From positions 6,014,001 through 6,078,000 of the forward strand of contig NZ_CP119520.1 in the NCBI RefSeq assembly GCF_029223865.1: DNA of 64,000 nucleotides, written 5' to 3'. Origin of the DNA: Telluria mixta (lineage in GTDB: Bacteria > Pseudomonadota > Gammaproteobacteria > Burkholderiales > Burkholderiaceae_D). Of the stretch, positions 48,038-56,060 are shown one piece after another. The notes below the pieces were generated by a model. It was given only the letters and a program-made list of their open reading frames with translations, was not told where the DNA came from and searched no databases. The position numbers and the translations under genes were made by a program. Positions within the stretch are counted from its first letter, which is position 1. The number at the start of each line of letters is the position of its first letter.

Positions 48038-48061
48038 AGGGCCGCACTTGCGGCCCTTTTT
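48038..48061 (+). terminator. Rho-independent terminator at end of module 2
   Basis: AGGGCCGCA-CT-TGCGGCCCT followed by TTTT, 36 bp after the barrel stop. A nearly identical stem, in opposite orientation, serves lpxO at 49721. Confidence 0.88.
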
Positions 48062-48106
48062 AATTCGGGGTCAGAGCACATTTCCGACCAAAATCGGGGT
48101 CAGACC
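48062..48106. repeat. REP-like block, left of the IS
   Basis: Two copies of a GGGGTCAGA core, AATTCGGGGTCAGAGCACA and AATCGGGGTCAGACC, the second ending in the 10-bp IS target duplication GGGTCAGACC (48097-48106). Inverted copies lie on the right of the IS, so the block was a REP-like palindromic cluster before the insertion. Confidence 0.65.
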
Positions 48107-48152
48107 TAATGCCGGTCACTTAAGGACTTGACCGACGCGATCCAAGGGCTAG

Positions 48153-48181
48153 AACGGATTTATGTTCAACGTAAATCCGTT
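48153..48181. promoter_or_regulatory. Hairpin in the IS leader, just before the transposase start
   Basis: AACGGATTTA and TAAATCCGTT form a 10-bp inverted repeat with a 9-base loop, followed by TTC. It may block read-through transcription or translation into the transposase, as several IS do. The ATG at 48162 is inside the stem, so I take 48189 as the start. Confidence 0.5.
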
Positions 48182-48188
48182 TTCTATC

Positions 48189-49508
48189 ATGGCTCTGCAA
48201 CTTGACCTGGATTACTCGGCCTCGCTGACGCCGCAGGAATTTGACCGTTTCGCCAGCCTTATCGATCCGGCGTGGATCGATGAGGCTTTGCAACAGACTG
48301 GCACTGTGTCGGTGCGTCGTCGTCGGTTACCGGCCGATCGGATGGTCTGGCTGGTAATTGGACTGGCATTGTTTCGAAACGAGCCGATCTGGCATATCGT
48401 CAAACAGCTCGATCTTGCCGATGGCCCGGCAGCCAGCACACCTGTCCCCAGTGCTTCAGTGGCGGGGCGTGAGCGTTTAGGCGAAGCCCCATTGGAATGG
48501 CTGTTCAAGCGGACGGCAAGCTGCTGGGGTGAGCGTGCCCCAGCGGAGAGTGCGCTGTTTCATGGCCTGCGCAGTTATGCTGTTGATGGCGTGGTCTGGT
48601 CGGTGCCGAGCACGCCAGAAAACGAAAGGGAGTTTGGCCGGCCCCGGGGAGGTGACGGACGTGATGGCGCTTGGCCGCAATTGCGTGCCGTCTGCCTGAT
48701 GGATACCCACAGTCACCTGCTGCGCGCCGTCGACTTCGGAGAGTGCCAGACAGGTGAGCTGAGCTATGCAAAGACACTGATACAGGCTGCGCCTGATAAC
48801 TCGCTCACGATTTTTGATCGAGCCTATTTCTCGGCCGCGTTTCTACTGGACTGGCAACGGTCGGGCCTGCAAAAGCATTGGCTGATACGCACCAAAACCT
48901 CGCTGTGTTATGAGGTAGTCTGCCAGGTGGCTCCCGGTGACTGTCTGGTACGGCTTCCCGTCTCACCTCAGGCGCGTCGGCAGCATCCGGATCTTCCCTC
49001 GCACTGGCAGGCTAGACTGATCGAATGCACGGTGGGCGGACAGCCTCGACGATTTCTCACCTCGCTGTGCGATGCGCATCGTTTCCCCGCGCGTGACGTC
49101 GCCGCACACTACGTGCAGCGATGGGAGATCGAACTCGGTTTCAGGGAAATGAAGCAAGGCATGCTGAAAAAAGCGCCTGTCCTGCGCAGCAGGCTGCCGG
49201 AACTCGTGCGCCAGGAAGTATGGGGAATGTTGATCGCCTACAACCTGCTGCGCCATGAAATTGCCCAGATGGCCACTGAACTGAACGTGCCACCGCAGCG
49301 CCTCAGCTTCCAATGGCTGGCCCTGGCCATCGTTACCGCGCTGTACCACTGGCCGCTCGAAACACCCGGCACCTTCCCCAAGCGATTGGCATGGCTACGT
49401 GAACAAGCACGTGCCTACCTTCTACCAGAGCGACGAACACGCTCATATCCGAGAACAATAAAATCCAGGAAATCCAAGTACCCAACAAAACATGCCAGCC
49501 CCGCTTAA
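48189..49508 (+). CDS. IS4-family transposase
   Basis: A 439-residue DDE transposase of the IS4 family. The first Asp is in SYAVDGVVWSVP, the second in LTIFDRAYFSAAFL, and the Glu is in the family YREK signature YVQRWEIELGFREMKQG (Y-2-R-3-E-6-K). The N-terminal IS4-type DNA-binding domain starts SLTPQEFDRFASLIDPAWID. Full length, no frameshift. Base composition is lower in GC than the flanking genes, as expected for a transferred element. Confidence 0.92.
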   Translation: MALQLDLDYSASLTPQEFDRFASLIDPAWIDEALQQTGTVSVRRRRLPADRMVWLVIGLALFRNEPIWHIVKQLDLADGPAASTPVPSASVAGRERLGEAPLEWLFKRTASCWGERAPAESALFHGLRSYAVDGVVWSVPSTPENEREFGRPRGGDGRDGAWPQLRAVCLMDTHSHLLRAVDFGECQTGELSYAKTLIQAAPDNSLTIFDRAYFSAAFLLDWQRSGLQKHWLIRTKTSLCYEVVCQVAPGDCLVRLPVSPQARRQHPDLPSHWQARLIECTVGGQPRRFLTSLCDAHRFPARDVAAHYVQRWEIELGFREMKQGMLKKAPVLRSRLPELVRQEVWGMLIAYNLLRHEIAQMATELNVPPQRLSFQWLALAIVTALYHWPLETPGTFPKRLAWLREQARAYLLPERRTRSYPRTIKSRKSKYPTKHASPA

Positions 49509-49521
49509 CTGACTGGCATTA

Positions 49522-49712
49522 GGGTCAGACCACATTTTCGATCAATTGCCTCGCGAACTAAACGCTACGGCGAACGCTAGTTGGCGCCGTACCGATGCAC
49601 GAGCCAGTGCAGCAAACGTGTGCCGGCGGTGGCTAATTGTTTCGACCGAGATCTTGTCTAAAAAAGTGCTCTGACCCCGAATTTGCCGAAAAACGGGATC
49701 TGACCCCGAATC
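49522..49712. repeat. REP-like block, right of the IS
   Basis: Starts with the second copy of GGGTCAGACC (49522-49531). About 130 bp of AT-richer sequence without a gene follows, then two inverted cores: GTGCTCTGACCCCGAATT (49666-49683) and GATCTGACCCCGAAT (near 49697-49711). The first is the complement of the left block AATTCGGGGTCAGAGCAC, so the pair can form a large inverted structure spanning the IS. No gene seen in 49532-49720. Confidence 0.6.
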
Positions 49713-49720
49713 TGGGAAAC

Positions 49721-49749
49721 AAAAAAAGGGCCGCAGAATTTGCGGCCCT
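49721..49749 (-). terminator. Rho-independent terminator of lpxO
   Basis: On the minus strand: AGGGCCGCA-loop AATTC-TGCGGCCCT followed by seven T. It lies 22 bp after the lpxO stop. Confidence 0.85.
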
Positions 49750-49770
49750 GCGTTTTCTCGGAAAGATGGG

Positions 49771-50670
49771 TCAGATGTAGTAGACGAGCGCCGCGAGGCC
49801 CACGATCAGCGCGACCTTGGTCGCTTTATAGGCCGTCTTGTTCCAGGCCTTGTAGCGGCGGCGGTATTGGCCCATCACGTACGAAATGCGGAACAGCTTG
49901 CTGACGAGGCCCGTCTGGTCGCCGCTCTCGTTGGGCGACGCGGCGGCCGTCATCATCGTGCGGCCCAGCCAGCGGTTGACGGCCTGCATCCAGCCGAAGC
50001 GCATCGGGCGCTCGACGTCGCAGAAAAGGATCAGGCGGTCGCTGTCGCTGGCGTTCTCGGCCCAGTGAATGAAGGTCTCGTCGAAGATGACGCCCTGGCC
50101 GTCGCGCCAGCTGTAGCGCTGGCCGTCGACTTCGATGAAGCAGCGGTCGTCGTTCGGCGTGGCCAGGCCGAGGTGGTAGCGCATCGAGCCCGCGAACGGG
50201 TCGCGGTGCGGGTTCAGCTTCGCGCCCGGCGGCAGCTCGGCGAACATCGCGGCTTTCACCGACGGGATGCCCTGCAGCAGCGCGTACGTCTTCGGGCACA
50301 GGCGCTCGGCCGACGGGTGGCTCGCGTCGTACCACTTCAGGTAGAAGCGCTTCCAGCCCGTCTTGAAGAAGGAATTGAAACCGGCGTCGTTGTTCTCTTC
50401 GGAGGCCTTGATCTTCTTCATCTCGATGAGGCGCAGGCCTTCTTCGCGGATGACCGGCCAGTTTTCCTGCAGGACGGACAATTCCGGGAACTCACGGACC
50501 GGGATGTACGGCGTGCTGGGCACCTTGGAGAACAGGTGCATGAACATGTTGATCGGCGCCATGAATGACGAATGGTCGAACAACTGCCGGCCGAACGGCA
50601 GGCGGACCTTGCCGCGGAAATGGATGTGCAGCACCGACAGCACGAGAAAACCGACTACGAACCACTTCAT
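49771..50670 (-). CDS. lpxO: Lipid A hydroxylase LpxO (aspartyl/asparaginyl beta-hydroxylase family)
   Basis: A 299-residue Fe(II)/2-oxoglutarate dioxygenase, the length of Salmonella LpxO (302). An N-terminal membrane helix (WFVVGFLVLSVLHI) is followed by KVRLPFGRQLFDHSSFMAPI. The iron ligands are in LNPHRDPFAGSMRYHLGL and, for the second His, FIHWAENASDSDRLILFCD. A C-terminal helix KVALIVGLAALVYYI anchors the other end. LpxO adds a 2-hydroxyl to the 3'-secondary acyl chain of lipid A at the inner membrane. It stands alone with its own terminator. Confidence 0.85.
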   Translation of the reverse strand: MKWFVVGFLVLSVLHIHFRGKVRLPFGRQLFDHSSFMAPINMFMHLFSKVPSTPYIPVREFPELSVLQENWPVIREEGLRLIEMKKIKASEENNDAGFNSFFKTGWKRFYLKWYDASHPSAERLCPKTYALLQGIPSVKAAMFAELPPGAKLNPHRDPFAGSMRYHLGLATPNDDRCFIEVDGQRYSWRDGQGVIFDETFIHWAENASDSDRLILFCDVERPMRFGWMQAVNRWLGRTMMTAAASPNESGDQTGLVSKLFRISYVMGQYRRRYKAWNKTAYKATKVALIVGLAALVYYI

Positions 50671-50713
50671 GACGCCTCCGACTGAACGAGGCGCAAGGAT
50701 ACCATATGCGATA

Positions 50714-50767
50714 CGCGGCCGTACGCCGCCCGCCCCGGCTGGTCGGGACGGACGGCGTACGGCCGCG
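50714..50767. repeat. 15-bp perfect inverted repeat between lpxO and the DUF6139 gene
   Basis: CGCGGCCGTACGCCG (50714-50728) and its complement (50753-50767) enclose 24 bases that can themselves pair (CCCG with CGGG). There is no T tract. It may act as a terminator for the minus-strand DUF6139 gene, or be a REP-like element. Confidence 0.6.
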
Positions 50768-50790
50768 AATGTGGCACTACCGCTACAGCG

Positions 50791-51021
50791 TCAATGCATC
50801 GTCGACGACGTGACGGCGTACCCTTTTTCCGCCAGTTGGGCGTTCAGGTTCTGGATATCGTAGTCGGGCAGGTCTCCGGCATCGTCGTCGACTTCGAAAG
50901 CCCGGGCTTCGACTTCCCAGTCGGTATTCGTGGCTTCCTCGGGGATGTTGCGGGTCTCGGGGACGGCAAGGTAGGAGAACTTGCCGTCGTGTTCGGCTCT
51001 GCGGTAGATGTCCAGGCGCAT
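50791..51021 (-). CDS. DUF6139 family small protein
   Basis: A 76-residue protein: MRLDIYRRAEHDGKFSYLAV, then PETRNIPEEATNTDWEVEAR and an acidic end with LPDYDIQNLNAQLAEKGYAV. It resembles DUF6139, a small family of Burkholderiales with no known function. AAAGGA lies 7 bases before the ATG at 51021; an ATG two codons earlier overlaps that site and is less likely. No signal peptide. Confidence 0.65.
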   Translation of the reverse strand: MRLDIYRRAEHDGKFSYLAVPETRNIPEEATNTDWEVEARAFEVDDDAGDLPDYDIQNLNAQLAEKGYAVTSSTMH

Positions 51022-51133
51022 AGTCATTTCCTTTAAAAGCATGGCTTTCGAATGAAAGCCATCAGTATGGGGACGATAGGCGAACGGTTCGTGTCCGTCT
51101 GTTAATCGGCGCACACTGGCTGGACGTCAAGTT

Positions 51134-51334
51134 TCAGCGTCCGATACCCCCGCCCAGCACACGCGCCGGCAGCATGACGATCGCGCGCAGCAGCTCGAAG
51201 ACGGCCTCGACGCCGATCCCGAGCAGGCGGAACGGCAGCAGCAACAGCCACACGAGCGGATACATCACGAGCGCCAGCAACGCGATCGGCCAGCACAGGA
51301 ACAATAATACCAACCACACGAGGAAACCCAGCAT
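51134..51334 (-). CDS. Small hydrophobic membrane protein
   Basis: A 66-residue protein with two hydrophobic segments (MLGFLVWLVLLFLCWPIALL and YPLVWLLLLPFRLLG), then an amphipathic helix with Arg. The start at 51334 has GGAG 6 bases upstream; an in-frame ATG four codons earlier overlaps it. Similar small inner-membrane proteins occur in Massilia-type genomes, with no known role. It lies 113 bp before the DUF6139 gene on the same strand. Confidence 0.55.
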   Translation of the reverse strand: MLGFLVWLVLLFLCWPIALLALVMYPLVWLLLLPFRLLGIGVEAVFELLRAIVMLPARVLGGGIGR

Positions 51335-51483
51335 CGTCAGCTCCATCTACAGGACAAGGGCTTCATCCGCCCGATACGATGACTGTAGTTGTATGGACGC
51401 CAACGTGCAATCTTTCTGCGATGGACGGCGGCCCGGGGCGGACGGACGGCCCGAAACCGGGGGCGGACGGTGCGGCCCGCCGC

Positions 51484-52842
51484 TCAGACGGCGAGATCGA
51501 GCACCTTGCGGCCGATCTTCGTGCCGAGCGTGCGCCCGTTCAGGTCGCCATGGAGGAAGTGGATGCCGGCCAGGCGCCGCGAATAGCCCGCCTGGGCGGC
51601 GGCGTCCGCGAACGAGTCCCAGTACAGCGTCACCGCCGGCGACGCCTTCTGGCTGAACCGGAATGGTCCGCCCGCGAAGTGCGCGAGCACGACGGCCGCC
51701 GCGTGGCCGGACACGCTGTGCGCCGAGACGTATTCCGGGAACGGCGGCGTGTACAGGTACGGCGTCCAGTTCGCGCCCGCCACCTGGACCACGCCCTTCG
51801 CCGTCCAGTTGTTCAGCGTGCGCTGCTTGAACAGTGTCCGGATCGCGGACACCGGACGGGCGAAGTCATACGTCATTTTCGCGTCCCATGTCGCGACCAT
51901 CGCATCGTGCAGCGCGACACCGAGTGCGCGGAACAACCGGATTTCCCGGCCGAGCGAAAAACCCTGCCGGTACGCCAGCATTTCGGCGAATCGCACCCAG
52001 GGCACACGGCTGTTATCGCCCCAGTATTCGCATACCCGGATCTGTTCCGGCGTGAGATTGGCATTCAGGTCGATCAATTCCTGCATTTCTGCCTGCATTT
52101 GTGCGGAAAATACCGAGGGCGGCGCGGCCGGGCGGAACTGGTCGCCGGTTTTCAATGCGAATGGCTTGACCTTGCCCCAGAACGGCGTCATGCAGCTCTG
52201 GTAAGGAAGCGGCTGCCAATGGTCGGGATCGACCATCGTCGTCGCGGAATTGACGGGGGTATAACCTGTGTAATCCGAATAGGCGCCCGGATGCAGGTCG
52301 CCCAGCTGATTGCTGCCGTCGTGCGCGCGTTCGTTCAGCATGTGCTGCGCCGCTTCTTCGCCCACGCGGGTCGCCGGAATGAGCCAGGCGAAGCGTCCGC
52401 CCAGGCCCCATGTCGCGCCGTAGACGGCGATGTCCAGGGCATACGCGGGAAACAGCCCTCTCAGGACGGCCGCCGCGGCGGCGCTCAGCGCGATGACCTG
52501 GAATTGCGGGTCGGCGCCTTGGGCGCGCGTGACCGGCGTCGTGAAAAACCGGTTGAGGCCGACGGCCTGCGGGGTCTCGAGATAACGCCACAGGTCGTAC
52601 AGGGTGCCATTCAACAGCGCCAGTGCACGGGCCGTGACCGCCGGCGGAGTAAACGCCTTGAAGGCGGTATTCATCAGCTTTTCATTCCAGCCCGCGACCA
52701 CGCTTTTCGCCTGGGCCGCGGCGATCGCGGCATCGGCGTCGACATAATCGGCGGGATTAGCCGCCTGTCCCAGGCCAGGCAATCCGGCCAGGACGGTGGA
52801 ACCCATCGCACACTTCAAGAGTTTGCGCCGGTTTGCATGCAT
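51484..52842 (-). CDS. Vanadium-dependent haloperoxidase/PAP2-like protein, exported
   Basis: A 452-residue protein with the three-part vanadate/phosphate site: K-x6-RP in AKMTYDFARPVSAIR, SxSGH in SAHSVSGHAA, and SRxxxxxHxxxD in SRRLAGIHFLHGD. The N-terminus MHANRRKLLKCAMGSTVLAG is a twin-arginine-type signal, so it is probably exported folded. Members of this family are haloperoxidases or acid phosphatases, and the sequence alone does not separate these. A 137-bp gap without gene lies on its 3' side (51347-51483). An isolated gene, with the terminator of the upstream methyltransferase just before it. Confidence 0.78.
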   Translation of the reverse strand: MHANRRKLLKCAMGSTVLAGLPGLGQAANPADYVDADAAIAAAQAKSVVAGWNEKLMNTAFKAFTPPAVTARALALLNGTLYDLWRYLETPQAVGLNRFFTTPVTRAQGADPQFQVIALSAAAAAVLRGLFPAYALDIAVYGATWGLGGRFAWLIPATRVGEEAAQHMLNERAHDGSNQLGDLHPGAYSDYTGYTPVNSATTMVDPDHWQPLPYQSCMTPFWGKVKPFALKTGDQFRPAAPPSVFSAQMQAEMQELIDLNANLTPEQIRVCEYWGDNSRVPWVRFAEMLAYRQGFSLGREIRLFRALGVALHDAMVATWDAKMTYDFARPVSAIRTLFKQRTLNNWTAKGVVQVAGANWTPYLYTPPFPEYVSAHSVSGHAAAVVLAHFAGGPFRFSQKASPAVTLYWDSFADAAAQAGYSRRLAGIHFLHGDLNGRTLGTKIGRKVLDLAV

Positions 52843-52914
52843 GATGAATCCTTTATGTGATAGCGGATGAAATGTCCGATGCTACATAAAGGATTGTTTA
52901 AAAGCAATTACCAT

Positions 52915-52947
52915 TAAAAAAACGGCCACCCAACATCGGGTGACCGT
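52915..52947 (-). terminator. Rho-independent terminator of the methyltransferase gene
   Basis: On the minus strand ACGGTCACCC-GATGTT-GGGTGGCCGT followed by seven T, 16 bp after the stop at 52963. One G-T/A-C mismatch in the stem. Confidence 0.85.
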
Positions 52948-52962
52948 GATCTATATCAACAA

Positions 52963-53886
52963 TCAAGCGAATTCTGCATCGCGCGCCCGCACCGGCACGC
53001 CGGCGCGCTCGACGACTTCCGCGCGCATCGACGCTTCCAGCGACGGAATCGAACCGCCCGCGCGGTAGGCAAAGCCGACCTGCACGATGTCGCCCGGCTG
53101 CACGTCGAGCGGCGTGGCCAGCGGCAGCATCATGTAGTGGTTCAGCCAGTCGATCGTCGTACCACGCTCCTCGACGATGGACAGGACATTCTTGGTGATG
53201 AAGCGCAGCGCATTCAGGCGGCCGCCCTGCTCCATGCGGAACTGGCCTTCCCACGCGATCGCGTCGCCGACGGGCTGGCTGAAATCCATGATCGAATACA
53301 CGCCCGGCTGCGCCAGTTCGATGGTGCCCGGATAGATCACGTTGGTCGGCTGGAATTGCACGATCGGGGCATAGAAGCCCTCGAAATCGTATTCGAGCTG
53401 CAGCGGCTGCGCGGCCATGATGACGGCTTCCGGCATGAAGATCGGCAGCGGGCCGCCGAAGCGCGCCAGGTAGCGGCGCTTGAACGATTCGATCACCTCG
53501 ACCTGCTTCTCGCGCAGCATGCCGACGTGGATCATTTCGCAGATGACGAGGTCGACGGGCTCCGGCGGCAGGTATTCGAACGCATCCGCATGCACCACCT
53601 CGACTTTGTGGCCGTTCGGGTTCATGGCGAGGAAGCGGCGCGCCTCGCGCACCATATCCGGGTTGAACTCGACGCAATAGACCTGCGCCGCGTTCTGGGC
53701 GGCGAAGTACGACAGCACACCCGTGCCTCCCCCGAGTTCGAGGACCTTCATGCCCGGCTTGACGGCGTGGTAGATCGCGGACTTGAAGCTGTGCATGCGG
53801 TTATGGTCCATCAGCATGTTGTGATGGTAGTGGACCGGAATAAACTGCCCCAGATAGCAGCTTTCGATTTCGCGTTCGTTGAGCAT
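52963..53886 (-). CDS. SAM-dependent methyltransferase, protein arginine methyltransferase-like
   Basis: A 307-residue class I methyltransferase. Motif I is VLELGGGTGVLSYFAAQNA (about residues 47-65), the acidic loop VYCVEFNPDMV, and post-II LVICEMIHVGMLREKQVEVI, which resembles the PRMT double-E region (SExMG...E). The C-terminal half is a beta-barrel-like domain, as in PRMTs. I chose the ATG at 53886 because AGAGGAACCC precedes it. Bacterial members are little studied; a protein or small-molecule substrate is equally possible. Divergent from the diguanylate cyclase gene. Confidence 0.72.
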   Translation of the reverse strand: MLNEREIESCYLGQFIPVHYHHNMLMDHNRMHSFKSAIYHAVKPGMKVLELGGGTGVLSYFAAQNAAQVYCVEFNPDMVREARRFLAMNPNGHKVEVVHADAFEYLPPEPVDLVICEMIHVGMLREKQVEVIESFKRRYLARFGGPLPIFMPEAVIMAAQPLQLEYDFEGFYAPIVQFQPTNVIYPGTIELAQPGVYSIMDFSQPVGDAIAWEGQFRMEQGGRLNALRFITKNVLSIVEERGTTIDWLNHYMMLPLATPLDVQPGDIVQVGFAYRAGGSIPSLEASMRAEVVERAGVPVRARDAEFA

Positions 53887-54082
53887 GGGTTCCTCTGTGT
53901 GGGAGATCTTGTCTGCATTATGTCCATGCTTATAAGCAACTGATGCGCCGATCTGACGGGGATTTGCCGGCCAGTTTGTCGGATCGATGGAACAGCTGGC
54001 CGATGGTGCATAAATACATTGACCTTTTTCCATACGGGAATGTTAGTATTTTCCCATCCGCCGCCACCGTTTTCGGGCCGCC

Positions 54083-55423
54083 ATGGTACATTCGATCCGT
54101 TCCCTCTCGGCGAACATCGCCGACCTGCTCCTGGACGTCGTTTTCCTGGTGGACCGGCGTGGCATCATCGTGGACGTCAGCGCCGGCTGCGAGCGCATGC
54201 TCGGCTACCGCCCCACCGAGCTGATCGGCCAATACATGCTCGATTTCGTCGTTCCCGAAGACCGCGCCATCACGTGCATGGAAAGCGCGCGCGTGCTGGC
54301 CGGCCAGGAACGCGTCGGCTTCGAGAACCGCTACCTGCACAAGGACGGGCGCCGCGTCGACGTGATGTGGTCGGCCCGCTGGATCGCGGACCACGGCCTG
54401 CGCCTGGGCGTCGCGCGCGACATCAGCGCCCGCAAGCGCGCCGAGCGGCGCCAGGCGGCGACGTATGCGATTTCCGAAGCCGTCTATCATACGGGCGACC
54501 TGGCCGGACTGTGCGGCGAGATCCACGCCATCCTCGACCGCCTCGTGGGCGCCCCGGGCATGGTCGTCGTGAGCGACCCGACCCCGCAGCACGGTTTCAA
54601 GGTGGTCTACCAGCGCGACCACGACCCGCAAACGCGCCTGCCGTCGCGCGCCTGCCTCGCGCGCTGGCGCGCCACGGCGACGACGCCGGACAGTATCGCG
54701 CCGGACGCCGTCCGCCACGTTGGCGCGGGGCGGCTGAATACCTGGCTCATGATCGAACTGGGCGGCCCGGCCGGTACGATCGGCGCGCTGCTGCTGCGCG
54801 ACCATGCCGGCACGGGCTACTCGCCGGCCGACCGCGGCCTGCTGCGCTTCGTCGCGGCCCAGGTCGGGCTGGCGCTGGAGCGCAAGCGCCTGCACGACGA
54901 CCTGATGCGGTCCGCCTGCCTCGACGAACTGACGGGCCTGCCGAACCGCCGGCTGTTCTTCGACCGCATCCGCACGGCCGTCGCGCGGGCGCGGCGCTGT
55001 CACTCGCGGCTCGGGCTGCTGTACGTGGACGTGAACGATTTCAAGCTGGTCAACGATCGCTACGGCCATGCGGCCGGCGACGCGCTGTTACGGGAGGTCG
55101 CGGCCCGGCTGGTGGAATGCGCGCGCGAGTCGGACACGGTGGCGCGCCTGGGCGGCGACGAATTCGTGCTGCTGCTGGAAGACCTGCAGGCGCCCGAGGA
55201 CGCCGAACACTGCGCCGACAAGATCTGCGCCGCGCTCGTGCGGCCCGTGCCGACGCAGTGCGCGCCGCTGCGCATCGGGGTCAGCATCGGGATCGGCCTG
55301 TTCCCGGATCATGCGGACCAGGTCGAGACCCTGCTGATGCATGCGGACGCGCACATGTACACCAGGAAGCGCGCCCACAAGTGCGGGGAAAGCGAGACCG
55401 GCCCGCTCAGCGGGCAGACTTGA
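54083..55423 (+). CDS. PAS-GAF-GGDEF diguanylate cyclase
   Basis: A 446-residue signalling enzyme. Residues 10-118 are a PAS domain (LVDRRGIIVDVSAGCERMLG, then GFENRYLHKDGRRVDVMWSA). About 135-275 are GAF-like. 285-440 are a GGDEF domain with ARLGGDEFVLLL and, five residues before it, an RxxD inhibitory site (RESD). With an intact GGDEF it should make c-di-GMP from two GTP and be product-inhibited. No membrane helix, so cytosolic. No strong ribosome site is seen. The 3' end overlaps the convergent ankyrin gene by 17 bp. It may set the c-di-GMP level sensed by VpsR-like activators elsewhere in the window, which is speculation. Confidence 0.85.
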   Translation: MVHSIRSLSANIADLLLDVVFLVDRRGIIVDVSAGCERMLGYRPTELIGQYMLDFVVPEDRAITCMESARVLAGQERVGFENRYLHKDGRRVDVMWSARWIADHGLRLGVARDISARKRAERRQAATYAISEAVYHTGDLAGLCGEIHAILDRLVGAPGMVVVSDPTPQHGFKVVYQRDHDPQTRLPSRACLARWRATATTPDSIAPDAVRHVGAGRLNTWLMIELGGPAGTIGALLLRDHAGTGYSPADRGLLRFVAAQVGLALERKRLHDDLMRSACLDELTGLPNRRLFFDRIRTAVARARRCHSRLGLLYVDVNDFKLVNDRYGHAAGDALLREVAARLVECARESDTVARLGGDEFVLLLEDLQAPEDAEHCADKICAALVRPVPTQCAPLRIGVSIGIGLFPDHADQVETLLMHADAHMYTRKRAHKCGESETGPLSGQT

Positions 55424-56057
55424 CCTTCCTGTCGAGCGCCTCGGCAATGCCGGCGTGATCGGCCTTGCGCGCGATCCCGGCCGCCGTCAGGCCTTCCCCA
55501 TTCTTCAGTTGCGGATCCGCGCCCTGGCCGAGCAGGAACACGGCCGTGTCATCGTGGCCCTCGCGCGCCGCCATCATCAGCGGCGTGAACTTGCCGCTGG
55601 CCGGCGGCGACTGCGCATCGATGCGCGCGCCGTGCGCCAGCAGCAGGCGCGCGATGTCGTTATCGCCGCTGGCGGCCGCGTAGTGCAGCGGCGTCCAGCC
55701 GGGACGGTTCACGGCCGCGCCTTTCGCGATGAGGGCTTCCGCTGCCGGCTTGTTGTGCTTGTACGCGGCCATCATCAGCGCCGTGTTGCCGTTCAGCGCA
55801 GGCGCGTCGACGTTCGTGCCGGGGTTGCGCAGCAGCGCGTCGACCACCTGCATCGCGCCTTCGCGCACGGCCAGCACGAGGGCAGGCTCGCCACCGACGG
55901 GATTGGGCTGGTTCGGATCGACCTTGCCCAGCAACGAACGCACCGTGCCGGCATCGTCCATCTGCACCGCACGGAAAAAGTCGCTCGTCTGGTCGGCCAG
56001 CGCCAGGGCGGGCGCCGCCAGCGTGGCGGCAAGCAGGATAGCTCGAAGAAGGGTCAT
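55407..56057 (-). CDS. Exported ankyrin-repeat protein
   Basis: A 216-residue protein with signal peptide 1-22 (AILLAATLAAPALALAD) and about five ankyrin repeats, clearest at NGNTALMMAAYKHNKPAAEA, GWTPLHYAAASGDNDIARLL and KFTPLMMAAREGHDDTAVFL. Periplasmic ankyrin proteins often accompany catalases or bind partner proteins; the role here is unknown. It is 3 bp downstream of tatD on the same strand, an arrangement common in betaproteobacteria, so it is part of the pilZ-tatD transcript. Confidence 0.82.
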   Translation of the reverse strand: MTLLRAILLAATLAAPALALADQTSDFFRAVQMDDAGTVRSLLGKVDPNQPNPVGGEPALVLAVREGAMQVVDALLRNPGTNVDAPALNGNTALMMAAYKHNKPAAEALIAKGAAVNRPGWTPLHYAAASGDNDIARLLLAHGARIDAQSPPASGKFTPLMMAAREGHDDTAVFLLGQGADPQLKNGEGLTAAGIARKADHAGIAEALDRKVKSAR

Positions 56058-56060
56058 GGG

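Larger units (their letters stand above)
48107..49521 (+). mobile_element. IS4-family insertion sequence with 10-bp target duplication
   Basis: A 1415-bp element. Terminal inverted repeats TAATGCCGGTCACTTAAG (48107-48124) and the complement of 49504-49521 match at 16 of 18 positions. It is flanked by a perfect direct repeat GGGTCAGACC (48097-48106 and 49522-49531), the length usual for IS4-family elements. It encodes one transposase. The intact repeats and open frame suggest a recent, possibly active copy. It sits 100 bp after fibre module 2. Confidence 0.88.
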
